The translations under genes were made by a program, and so were the position numbers. The notes below the pieces were generated by a model. It was not told the origin of the DNA and did no database searches. It worked only from the letters and a program-made list of their open reading frames with translations. Source: Gemmatales bacterium (lineage in GTDB: Bacteria > Planctomycetota > Planctomycetia > Gemmatales > Gemmataceae). Taken from it: DNA of 64,000 nt. The stretch covers positions 589,335 to 653,334 of the forward strand of contig BPJP01000002.1 of the NCBI GenBank assembly GCA_026004675.1, given 5' to 3'. This document shows, one piece after another, positions 19,922 through 28,089 of this stretch (positions are counted from its first letter, which is position 1; each line of letters starts with the position of its first letter).

Positions 19922-21445
19922 TGTCGGTTCCTCCGCCGAACCGATACCAAGGAACTCGATGCTTTCGATGGTCGTATCAGCCTGGGCAAGGGCAAGGACG
20001 TCAAACAAGCTGGCTCGGTCAGGAGGGTTGCTGGACGGGTAGCAGATCGTCGCCGTGCCTGTTGGTCCGGACCGATGCAAATACGCCACTGCACGCAACT
20101 GCTGCAGCATTGCCGGCCGATCATCGTGTGGGCTGACACCATCCAGGCGGACGCCGATATGCCTGCTGGCAGCCTCAGCGGCTAACACGTCGCGAAGTCG
20201 GCGAACAATTTGCTCCGCAAACTCGAGGGCCTCTTCATCGCCACAAAGCTCTTTCCCTGAGAGGTGATGGACGGCTCGGTCCAAATGGAGTGGCCTGACG
20301 ACGAGGTGAGCGCGGTCGAGCAGAAAAGCAGGCCAATCGTTCTGGCGCCGACGGAGAAACTCGCGTTTTTGCGCTCCCGCACTAACCGCCAGACGCGCCA
20401 AAGTTCCCAGTTTTTCAAGGAAACGCTCAGGTTCGCGCATCCCCCGCCGACGAGCGAAACGAGCTAAATCCAAACTGACGCACAGAAGCAACGCGGTCCT
20501 GCGCCGGTCCAGAGTGCGGCTCAACGACACCGGCTGCTTCGGTCTGTCGAAGGAAAAAACAACCCGCTTCCCCTGGATGTGGCCTTCGAGGATGGCGTCG
20601 AGCACCCATTTATTCTGTGGTTGAAAGGATTCCACCTGCAAATGCCATGATGTGCGGATCGTGACTATCTTCGGCAGATGACGAAACAGTCGCAGGGCGA
20701 TTTCGGTTCGGCGTGCTTCCTGGTCGAATGCGGAAGCGAACAAGGGGCCACTGACCAGATCGCTGGCCCATGCCGGTGATTCCCGAATGTTGAGATTGAC
20801 GATAACCTGAAGCCCAGTTGCCTGAACGGCGCAGTGCAAATCTTTGATGAATGGTTCAACGCTGGTGCATGCATCATCGGCCAGCCAAAACTCCGGGCTG
20901 TCAAGAACCACGAATTTGTCAGCGAACCGTCGGCAGTTGACGATCGACTGGAAAAAATCCTGCGCCGGGGAAACGACGACACCTGCCAGATGAAACGGTG
21001 CATCAAGACCGCCTAAGCGCAACAAGCCTTCCTGATGAAGGGCAACCAGATCCGGAGAAAAAACTTCTCGCAGCGAAAAGTCCGAGTGGGCTGCCGACTC
21101 GATACGAGGCAGAGGAACGTCAGCAGGTAGTGTCGTGTCCGCGACACGCGCCTGGCAGCCAAGCCGATAGAAGCTGGCGTAGGTCCAGGCCAGTTCCGGA
21201 TATCCTAGCTCACGAACCACTTTGACGACCACGTCGTCGACTTGCTCAACCGAAAGAACGCTTTCGGAAGCTTCGCTCAGGAAGTGCAGGACGCTCTCGG
21301 TGAGTTCACGCGCCGTGAAACTGTCCGGGTTGCCGAGCCTCTTCCCTGCCGCGAACAGGCCGCGACTAATCAAGTCAGCATCGAAAGGAATGACTTGGCC
21401 ATTTCCCAAACGAATCCATTCGGGCCGTCTTTGTGATCGACTCAT
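19895..21445 (-). CDS. ATP-cone protein, possibly a degenerate anaerobic ribonucleotide-reductase paralogue
   Basis: 516 residues. Residues 10-95 read as an ATP-cone (IRLGNGQVIPFDADLISRGL and later VEQVDDVVVKVVRELG), the nucleotide-sensing module of ribonucleotide reductases and NrdR. The following LVALHQEGLLRLGGLDAP resembles the H-x-x-G region that follows the cone in NrdD-type enzymes. However, I see no C-terminal glycyl-radical motif (RVCGY-like) and no zinc-binding CxxC pairs. If it descends from NrdD it has lost catalysis; an ATP/dATP sensor is one possibility. It is convergent with the protease gene, with a 27-base overlap. Confidence 0.6.
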   Translation of the reverse strand: MSRSQRRPEWIRLGNGQVIPFDADLISRGLFAAGKRLGNPDSFTARELTESVLHFLSEASESVLSVEQVDDVVVKVVRELGYPELAWTYASFYRLGCQARVADTTLPADVPLPRIESAAHSDFSLREVFSPDLVALHQEGLLRLGGLDAPFHLAGVVVSPAQDFFQSIVNCRRFADKFVVLDSPEFWLADDACTSVEPFIKDLHCAVQATGLQVIVNLNIRESPAWASDLVSGPLFASAFDQEARRTEIALRLFRHLPKIVTIRTSWHLQVESFQPQNKWVLDAILEGHIQGKRVVFSFDRPKQPVSLSRTLDRRRTALLLCVSLDLARFARRRGMREPERFLEKLGTLARLAVSAGAQKREFLRRRQNDWPAFLLDRAHLVVRPLHLDRAVHHLSGKELCGDEEALEFAEQIVRRLRDVLAAEAASRHIGVRLDGVSPHDDRPAMLQQLRAVAYLHRSGPTGTATICYPSSNPPDRASLFDVLALAQADTTIESIEFLGIGSAEEPTSKSSETDT

Positions 21446-21612
21446 GCCTGTCGGCCTGCCCTGCTATTGACACTCTCGAATCATGCGGTCATTTCTTATC
21501 GCGACGCATTCGGTAGACTATGTTGGATCGGCGGGACCGAAGCCCGGCCATTCATTTGCGAAGTTAGTTATAACAGAGACCGGCTCAGACGGCACACGGG
21601 GAATCGGTGTGC

Positions 21613-22357
21613 TTATTCGTCATCCTTCGCCTCGAAGGCGACCAAGATGCACGTGACGTTGTCGGATGAACCGCGATCAAGCGACAGTTGCACGAGTTGC
21701 TCGCAACCGTTCTGCGGGTCTGGGCAATGGCGAATTCGACGTAAATCGTTCTCGTCGATGTAGTTCGTCAGGCCGTCACTGGCGAGGAGGAGAAGGTCTC
21801 CAGGCTCCGGAGCAAATTGAACTACATCGGTGCGTTCGTCCATTTGCGTACAGCCAAGGAAGCGATAGAGGACATGTTGCAAGGGACTGTGCTTGGCTTC
21901 CGATTCGGATAAGACGCCGTGATTGACAAGCTCCTGTGCGACCGAGTGATCGATGGTAAGCAGGTGCACTTCGTCGCCACGAACGAGATAGGCTCTGCTA
22001 TCGCCGAGGCTGGCCACGAAGACGCGTCCTTGGCGTTCCAGCGCCATGACCGCGGTCGTTCCCATGCGCGAGTTGTGAGGCTGTTCCTGGGAGGCGGCAA
22101 TGATCGCCTGATTGGCCTCGGCCATGGCTCGCTGAACCAGTGCGTCCGGGCTGTCTTGACCGTTCAAAACCTCTCGCCACCACGCGTGGGATGATATCGA
22201 CCGCCATGCTGCTTGCGACTTCGCCGCAAGCCATGCCCCCCATGCCATCCGCAACCACAAACAAGCGGTTCGTCTCGTCGACAACGAAACTGTCTTCGTT
22301 GTTGGGCCGGACCCCTTTGGCACTGAAGGCACCGACTCGTATGACACATTCAGCCAT
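21613..22357 (-). CDS. PP2C-family protein phosphatase (frameshifted)
   Basis: Two overlapping frames together give one complete PP2C domain of about 247 residues. The first (from ATG at 22357) holds the N-terminal metal motifs [10 protein letters not shown] and VVADGMGG. The second holds [36 protein letters not shown] and the final [10 protein letters not shown]. The frames join near 22166-22180 if one base is removed, most simply one T of a TTTT run on the coding strand. Ser/Thr phosphatases of this class reverse Hanks-type kinases such as the one at 15860. The break is either real inactivation or a homopolymer read error. Confidence 0.85.
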
Positions 22358-22513
22358 GGCTCGCCTGCGATCTGGTTCGCGGACTGTCAGTATCCCTATT
22401 CTAGATCACACGCTATAAAACGCAACGAAAAAGCGAGTTCGTGTCGCTCCGGAAAAACTAAAGAAATCAAGGACGTAGCGAACGAAAACGTGTATGCAAT
22501 CCCGAGGTAGCCC

Positions 22514-23674
22514 ATGCCATTAGAGGAGTTGCCGGCAATGTTAGGCGGCCAGCCCGTTCGGCCACAGGGACCTCCGTCCTGGCCGTTGCCTGACGACGAT
22601 GTCCTGGCTGGCTTGCAGCAGGCATTCCAATCGGGGCAATGGGGCCAGTACCATGGCGAGTTCGTCGAGCGATTGGAACAGCGATTGGCTCAGTATCATC
22701 ATGTTTCTCATGTGATGCTCTGTGCTAGCGGCACGATTGCCGTGGAAATGGCGCTTCGCGGTTTGCGGGTAGGGGCAGGCGATGAAGTTCTTCTTGCCGC
22801 CTACGACTACCCGGGGAACTTCCTGACGGTTCACGCTTTGGGGGCCAGGCCGGTGTTGGTGGATGTGGCACCTGAAAACTGGAACCTCGACGCAGGCCGA
22901 CTCGAACGAGCCTTCACTTCCCAGGTTCGGGCTTTGATCGTATCGCACTTGCACGGCGGCCTCGTCGACATGACAGCGGTCATGGACTGGGCAGGAAGTC
23001 GAGGCGTCGTCGTGGTCGAAGACGCGGCCCAATGCCCGGGGGCGACGATCCAAGGCCGGCGTGCCGGAACGTGGGGCGACGTGGGCATCCTGAGCTTTGG
23101 CGGCTCAAAATTGTTAAGCGCCGGAAGAGGGGGAGCGATCCTGACGCAACGCACCGATGTCTATCAACGTATCCGGGCGTGGATGAATCGTGGCAACTGG
23201 ATCGCCCCGCTGTCACCATTACAGGCTGCCGTCTTGTTGCCTCAACTCGAGCGTCTGGACGAGCGGAACGCGCAGCGGGAGAAAAACGCCCAACGTTTGC
23301 GTCAACTGGTCAGCGACATACCGGGACTGAAGCCGTTCCGCAACCGCACCGAGGGAACCCCTGGCTATTACAAGATGGGCTGGCAATTCGACGCTGCCGA
23401 ATTCGGCATGGCTCGCGCCACCATGACGGCTGCACTTCGCGCCGAAGGAATCGCTTTCGATGAAGGATTCAAGGCGTTGCACCAGGGACGTTCGCCCAGC
23501 CGATTTCGGGCTGCGGGCCCCTTGACCGAGGCGGAAAAAGCCCACCATGGCGCAGTCATCTTGCATCATCCGATTCTGCTCGGAGATGACGACGATCTTG
23601 CACAGGTTGCCGAAGCCGTGCGGAAGGTCCAAACACATGCCGCCGTCATCCGGGAACGCTGTGAGATGCCCTGA
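22514..23674 (+). CDS. DegT/DnrJ/EryC1/StrS family PLP-dependent aminotransferase
   Basis: 386 residues. The fold-type I features of the family are visible: the phosphate-binding LCASGTIAVEMALRG (about 69-83), the PLP-contacting Asp170 in VVVEDAAQC, and Lys199 in LSFGGSKLLS, which would form the Schiff base. Members transaminate nucleotide-linked keto-sugars or cyclitols, and some act as dehydratases. No sugar-biosynthesis genes flank it, so the substrate is open. The PseG-like gene 7 kb away could belong to an amino-sugar pathway, but the distance makes that weak. Confidence 0.9.
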   Translation: MPLEELPAMLGGQPVRPQGPPSWPLPDDDVLAGLQQAFQSGQWGQYHGEFVERLEQRLAQYHHVSHVMLCASGTIAVEMALRGLRVGAGDEVLLAAYDYPGNFLTVHALGARPVLVDVAPENWNLDAGRLERAFTSQVRALIVSHLHGGLVDMTAVMDWAGSRGVVVVEDAAQCPGATIQGRRAGTWGDVGILSFGGSKLLSAGRGGAILTQRTDVYQRIRAWMNRGNWIAPLSPLQAAVLLPQLERLDERNAQREKNAQRLRQLVSDIPGLKPFRNRTEGTPGYYKMGWQFDAAEFGMARATMTAALRAEGIAFDEGFKALHQGRSPSRFRAAGPLTEAEKAHHGAVILHHPILLGDDDDLAQVAEAVRKVQTHAAVIRERCEMP

Positions 23675-23694
23675 TTCAGAATAAGCCTCGTCCC

Positions 23695-24264
23695 TTAACC
23701 TCGAAAATAGCGTTGGCATTCCGGGTCATTCAGAAAAGTAAGTGAAAGAATACCTAAAATCAGATTGACGAGATCGCAATTAATGATGTTGATAATCTGC
23801 ATAACGGCAATTCCCGTAGGCGGGCTTTGCTGGTAGGCCTCTTCGCTCAGCAGGCTTGAAGCTCGCACGACAGCCAGGATACCGAGAACCAAGCTGTAAT
23901 ACGTCCCAGGCCACAAGAGGCAAGAGCAGGTTGCCATGAATGCCATCGAGGCAAGGATAGCGACGATTCCCCCGGCCAGCATCATCCCGCCAATCGCTTG
24001 AACCTTGGACGGCTTTGACGGGTGGCGCAGCGGCTGATGTGAACCGAAACTTTGGGCGGGATAGCCGGTTGATTGTTGATGCGTGTTTTGATCGCGAGAA
24101 GTGGCGGCCGGCTGGTCGAAGTCCTCGACGCCTTCGCTGACGACCTGCTGCCGCTCACTCGTAAACATGCTGCCGCAGGATGGGCATTGGACTTTTGCTC
24201 CCAGCCATTCTTCTGGAATACGGAGCTTTCGAAAGCATTCTGGACAATGGATGAGGTGATACAT
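23695..24264 (-). CDS. Zinc-ribbon membrane protein of unknown function
   Basis: 189 residues from the ATG opening MYHLIHCPEC; an ATG five codons upstream is also possible. Two CxxC pairs (HCPECFRKL and QCPSCGSMF) form an N-terminal MJ0042-like zinc ribbon. A disordered Gln/Ser/Pro linker leads to two or three hydrophobic segments (IGGMMLAGGIVAILASMAFM and others). The topology implies a cytoplasmic zinc ribbon tethered to the membrane. Similar N-terminal ribbons occur in four other proteins of this window. No function is known to me. Confidence 0.7.
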   Translation of the reverse strand: MYHLIHCPECFRKLRIPEEWLGAKVQCPSCGSMFTSERQQVVSEGVEDFDQPAATSRDQNTHQQSTGYPAQSFGSHQPLRHPSKPSKVQAIGGMMLAGGIVAILASMAFMATCSCLLWPGTYYSLVLGILAVVRASSLLSEEAYQQSPPTGIAVMQIINIINCDLVNLILGILSLTFLNDPECQRYFRG

Positions 24265-24452
24265 TCCTCGCGGCTCCACTTGGCGCGGCCGGCCTGCGTC
24301 AGCGCTGGTCGGATCGTTTCATCAATAGCACAACTTCGACGCAAGTTCAAATTTGCCCGCCTGCCCGGTTCTTCGTTTCAAAACCGTGGCTCTTTTGTCC
24401 CCGACGGCTTATGCCATCGACCGACGAAAACGATCGCCATACAATAAGCCAA

Positions 24453-25289
24453 ATGCATTCGAATTCAACTGAATGGTTGCAGATCCGCGAATCTCCTGAC
24501 CTCCGCAACGGTACGCTGGTACTCGCGTTCTCCGGTTGGATGGATGGCGGCGATGTTTCAACCGGGACGGTCACTCGCCTCGTCGATCTGCTCGAAGCCA
24601 GACCGATTGCCGAAATCGATCCGGAACCTTTCTACATCTATAATTTTCCCGGATCGATGGAGGTGGCAGCGTTGTTCCGCCCGCATATCCGCATCGACGA
24701 CGGCATCGTTGAAGCCGTCGAGATGCCGAGCAATGTCTTTTATTGCAAGGAATCGGAAAAGCTGTTGCTGTTCGTCGGCAAGGAACCGAACTTGTTGTGG
24801 CGCACCTTCGCAGCCTGTATCTTCGAGATCGTCCAACGATTGGGGATCAGCAGGATCATCTTTGTAGGCTCGTTTGGCGGCACCGTACCCCATACCCGCG
24901 AGCCGAGACTCTATGTAACGTGCTCGGAAAAGTCGCTCATCGCCGAGATGCAGCAATATGGCGTCCGCCGCAGCGGCTATGAAGGTCCTGGCTCGTTTAC
25001 CAGCTACCTGATGACACAAGCTCCTGCCGTCGGCTTGAAAATGACCTCGCTCGTTGCCGAAATACCCGGTTATCTCCAGGGAACCAATCCGCTAAGCATC
25101 GAAGCAGTCACGCGTCGGTTAGCCAAGATACTCAAACTGCCTCTCGATCTGGCTTCCCTTCGCCAGGCTAGCACCGAATGGGAACTGCGGGTTACAGCGG
25201 CAATCGAACAAGACGAAGAACTGGCACGCCGAGTCCGCCAACTCGAAGAAGACTACGATAACGAGTTATTGAAAGAACAGGAGGAATGA
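24453..25289 (+). CDS. PAC2 family protein
   Basis: 278 residues from the ATG at 24453; another in-frame ATG lies at 24411. The core matches the PAC2 (proteasome assembly chaperone 2-like) family: LVLAFSGWMDGGDVSTGTV near the start, FVGKEPNLLWRTF in the middle, VGSFGGTVPHTREPR near residue 140, then SYLMTQAPAVGLKMTSLVAE. Bacterial members occur in actinobacteria and planctomycetes and their exact role is not established. No proteasome gene is seen in the window. It is divergent from the zinc-ribbon gene. Confidence 0.87.
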   Translation: MHSNSTEWLQIRESPDLRNGTLVLAFSGWMDGGDVSTGTVTRLVDLLEARPIAEIDPEPFYIYNFPGSMEVAALFRPHIRIDDGIVEAVEMPSNVFYCKESEKLLLFVGKEPNLLWRTFAACIFEIVQRLGISRIIFVGSFGGTVPHTREPRLYVTCSEKSLIAEMQQYGVRRSGYEGPGSFTSYLMTQAPAVGLKMTSLVAEIPGYLQGTNPLSIEAVTRRLAKILKLPLDLASLRQASTEWELRVTAAIEQDEELARRVRQLEEDYDNELLKEQEE

Positions 25290-25385
25290 GACGCCCAGTT
25301 GCCAAACGCGATTTGGATGGTCTCGACGTTAGGACGGCTTCCCCCGTAAATTGGCAAGCGAAAAGCAACTTGTGTACATAGCATA

Positions 25386-25982
25386 TTAGATGATTATGCG
25401 AAATGTGAGATTGATGCGCGGCCCGACTGGTTGGCGCAACTTGGGTATGCTGTGCAACCAGTGATGCTGCGTCGCACCAGCCATGACCAACAAACTGCCG
25501 TGAGTTAATCGGATGGTCGTCCGCAGTGTTTTGTCTCTTTTGTGACGCATCTGAAAAGTGCGACAAGCACCGAAACTTGCCGACGCAATCAGGGGGTTTT
25601 CCCCTAATTCCGGCTCATCGTCGCTATGCCAGCCGACGCTGTCTCGTTCGTTGCGATAAAGATTGCAAAGAACACTGTTGAACTTGACGCCGACAACGCT
25701 CTCGACCTGCCCTTTGATTTCCAGCAAGACCGGCGTCCACGGCTCTGGTTGCAGGAAGATGCCCGAATAGGCGTACGTCTTTCCTTCGTCGCCATACCAA
25801 TGTATGAGTCGCGGAACGGGATGGCTTTTGCCGTACAACTTGATCATCTCTTGTTTCCACTGCGTCTTCGTCAACAAATGTTGAAACCAAACGTCGCTGT
25901 CCGGTTTGGGGAAAAAGTCGGGGAAGAAGCGAACGTCGGCGTCGGGCAGATCGAGGTTTTGGCAGTCAGGGTGCTGTGTCAT
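25386..25982 (-). CDS. alkB: AlkB-like Fe(II)/2-oxoglutarate-dependent dioxygenase
   Basis: 198 residues. The iron ligands are visible as H119 and D121 (GWHSDDE) and H177 (WLHSIPK). The 2-oxoglutarate-binding arginines lie in PRINLTFR (189 and 195). LCNLYRNERDSVGWHSDDE resembles the compact ALKBH2/3-like bacterial branch, which removes alkyl lesions from DNA or RNA by oxidation. Its ATG overlaps the stop of the upstream six-zinc-ribbon gene (ATGA), so translation is probably coupled and the two form an operon. Confidence 0.92.
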   Translation of the reverse strand: MTQHPDCQNLDLPDADVRFFPDFFPKPDSDVWFQHLLTKTQWKQEMIKLYGKSHPVPRLIHWYGDEGKTYAYSGIFLQPEPWTPVLLEIKGQVESVVGVKFNSVLCNLYRNERDSVGWHSDDEPELGENPLIASASFGACRTFQMRHKRDKTLRTTIRLTHGSLLVMAGATQHHWLHSIPKLRQPVGPRINLTFRIII

Positions 25983-27514
25983 CGCTTGGCTCCGGCAACT
26001 TGCCGGTTCGGCATAGCAGGCATCAACAGGCCCATCCCCCCGGCAATCAACAAGGGCGAATGAAACACCATATAGGAGAACCAACCAAAAGGCAAAAGCA
26101 ACGCCGGTCCGAAAACGGTTGCCAGAACGAGCACACCTGCGATTTTACCCATGCCGACCGACAGCAAACGCCTGCTGCCGAACAATCCGAGCACGCCGGC
26201 GACAAGGCTAATTGCCGGCGTCAGAAACAGAGCCAGACGAGCGACCTGGACGACCCGCTCAAAGTGCCGAATCAGTTTGCCGGGATTAGCAACCTGTGGC
26301 CATTCTCCGGAACGCAACTTTTCAATGCGTTCAAGGTTTTCCGGGGACGTGGCGTTATCGAGCCAAAGATAACCGAGCGTTGCGGCAAGGCCGGCCCCCA
26401 CTACGCACAGCAGAAACATGGCTACATGCAGGCTTCTGGGCCAAAGCGGCAGGGCGCTTGCAACCGGCAGCGCCTCTTCTCGCGCCAGTTGCGTCCGGCG
26501 CGAGCGAGAAGCAGAAGTCGCCAGCCGGGTGCGCCTGGGCGCGCCTTTGCCAGCGAGGATCGTCTTCTTGCTGGTGCGAACAGGCTCCACAGTACGAGGC
26601 GCAGCAGGAAAGACCCGGCCACATTTCGGGCAGCGAACGGCTGCGCCCCGAACAACTGGCTTCGTGGTGAGATTCGCTCGGCAGCCCGGACACGTAGTTG
26701 CCGACACAAGGGCTTGCCTCTCCGGCAATGCTGATGCCAATTTCGTCTTGCCCGCCGATTTCTCTTCGGGCTTGCGAAGACGAAGCAACTTTCGACACCG
26801 GGGACAACGAAGCAACGAATTCGACGCAACCCTCGCTGGCATCTTGAGCTTACCTCGGCAGCCAGGACAGGCAAACACCGACAGGGCTTCGACTCGTGCA
26901 GGAAAAACGTTAGCACACCGAGCACACCGAACCGGTTTGCCTGCCGCCACTGGCGACTTTAGCACGAGTCTGGTCCGACAAGCTGGGCAAGTGCAAGCAG
27001 TGACCAATCGCGAACTCGACCCGCGGTTTGCCAGCCTGGTTACTTGCCGTTTACGTCGGATTCGCAATTTGAGAGGTTTTCGGCAATGGGGACACGATAG
27101 TGCCGCACCCGCGGGAATCGGCTTGTCGGCTTTAAGCACGCGCTGGCACGACGGACAGCGCAATCGACCTGTGAATCGCGGCACCGATAGCTTTGTCGTT
27201 CGAGGCCGAACTGTCGAACGAGAAGTTGATCTCTCCCCGACCGGAAAGATCGCTTTGCATTGGGCGCACTTGATACGGAGGCCAGGTCGCAGTCGACCGC
27301 GATAGCGCAACGGTGCCTGGCATCGAGGGCAAGGAAGAATCCCTTCTTCTTTCTTCGTTTTCTGGGCGGCTTGCCGAGTTTTGCCATCCTTCGATGTGGC
27401 AACACGAAATATCTTGCCACATTTGCCGCATCGGAACCGTCCCCCAGCTCGCGCGGGCTGGGCGATGCGCACAATTGCTGAGCACCCCGGACAGCGTACA
27501 CGAAATGTATCCAT
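25979..27514 (-). CDS. Membrane protein with six tandem zinc ribbons
   Basis: 511 residues from the ATG opening MDTFRVRCPGC; an upstream in-frame ATG at 27604 would add 30 residues. Six similar modules of about 35 residues, each with two CxxC pairs (for example RCPGCSAIV with CGKCGKIF), fill roughly residues 1-320. A basic linker and three or four hydrophobic segments follow (HVAMFLLCVVGAGLAATLGYLW, then others). Single MJ0042-like ribbons are common in Planctomycetes; six in a row are unusual. The protein may bind nucleic acid or protein at the membrane, but this is not shown. It is the first gene of an operon with alkB and is preceded by a cluster of palindromic repeats. Confidence 0.8.
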   Translation of the reverse strand: MDTFRVRCPGCSAIVRIAQPARAGGRFRCGKCGKIFRVATSKDGKTRQAAQKTKKEEGILPCPRCQAPLRYRGRLRPGLRIKCAQCKAIFPVGERSTSRSTVRPRTTKLSVPRFTGRLRCPSCQRVLKADKPIPAGAALSCPHCRKPLKLRIRRKRQVTRLANRGSSSRLVTACTCPACRTRLVLKSPVAAGKPVRCARCANVFPARVEALSVFACPGCRGKLKMPARVASNSLLRCPRCRKLLRLRKPEEKSAGKTKLASALPERQALVSATTCPGCRANLTTKPVVRGAAVRCPKCGRVFPAAPRTVEPVRTSKKTILAGKGAPRRTRLATSASRSRRTQLAREEALPVASALPLWPRSLHVAMFLLCVVGAGLAATLGYLWLDNATSPENLERIEKLRSGEWPQVANPGKLIRHFERVVQVARLALFLTPAISLVAGVLGLFGSRRLLSVGMGKIAGVLVLATVFGPALLLPFGWFSYMVFHSPLLIAGGMGLLMPAMPNRQVAGAKR

Positions 27515-27712
27515 ATATCGTTTGAAATGCCGTGCCTGGTGCCTCTCCTCATCGCTCGGGAGAAAGCAACGGCTATTGTCGGCTGCGTCGATCATCTTCG
27601 ACAAGCAAAAAACAGTCCCTCGATTGTTCTCGCCGTCATGGCGGCAAACCAGGCGGGCCCATACGTTTTCCTCTGGAGACGGGCTTAAACTCTCACATTC
27701 TCTCGGGAAAGC

Positions 27713-27949
27713 ACCGTCAGTTGACGGCGGCTCCTGGAAAAAGCCGTTAGTAGACGGTGTCTCGTGTTTGCACGACCGTTAGTAGACGGCTGACCGATTG
27801 AATGGGACGGTTCAGTCGGTCAAAATGAACCGTCGGTTGACGGTCCCCTGCCGACATCACCGTTTGTTGACGGTATTAGTCAGCGCTAAACTAGTGTTGA
27901 CGTGTTGCCTCCAAACGCTCGGCCCCCCGAAAGACCGTTAGTTGACGGT
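27713..27949. repeat. Cluster of six 16-bp palindromic repeats
   Basis: Six copies of a palindromic unit like ACCGTTAGTTGACGGT, at about 27713, 27743, 27774, 27829, 27859 and 27934. The outer arms (ACCGT and ACGGT) are invariant or nearly so, the core varies (CAGT, TAGT, CGGT, TTGT), and all copies face the same way. Spacing start to start is 30-31 bases for three intervals and about 55 and 75 for two. A degenerate seventh copy (AGTGTTGACGTG) lies near 27892, and a GACCGA...TCGGTC inverted pair sits between copies 3 and 4. The cluster lies before the zinc-ribbon/alkB operon and beyond the polX stop. Operator sites or a dispersed palindrome family are the options. Confidence 0.85.
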
Positions 27950-27984
27950 GCTTTCAACCTCGGGCCACAACCGGATCTAGTGGC

Positions 27985-28003
27985 ATGTATATATAGTATA
28001 CAT
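27985..28003. repeat. AT-rich inverted repeat
   Basis: ATGTATA (27985-27991) and TATACAT (27997-28003) form a perfect 7-bp inverted repeat with a 5-base centre, inside a longer alternating TA tract. It is the most AT-rich spot nearby and could be a protein-binding or melting site; alternatively it is simple sequence. Confidence 0.5.
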
Positions 28004-28089
28004 ATATATCCCAAAAGCGACAACGAGCCACTGCCCGTCCGAATTGGGCATAAGCGTCCTGAAAGATACGATCTTGAGGTCGGTTGTCG

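Noticed and set aside
26418..27305. 295-residue plus-strand frame opposite the zinc-ribbon gene
   Set aside because: Its Arg-rich product is the complement of the repeated cysteine codons; the opposite strand has regular CxxC modules.
27713..27949. CRISPR array
   Set aside because: The repeat is 16 bases, spacers are about 15 bases and irregular, and no cas gene is in the window.
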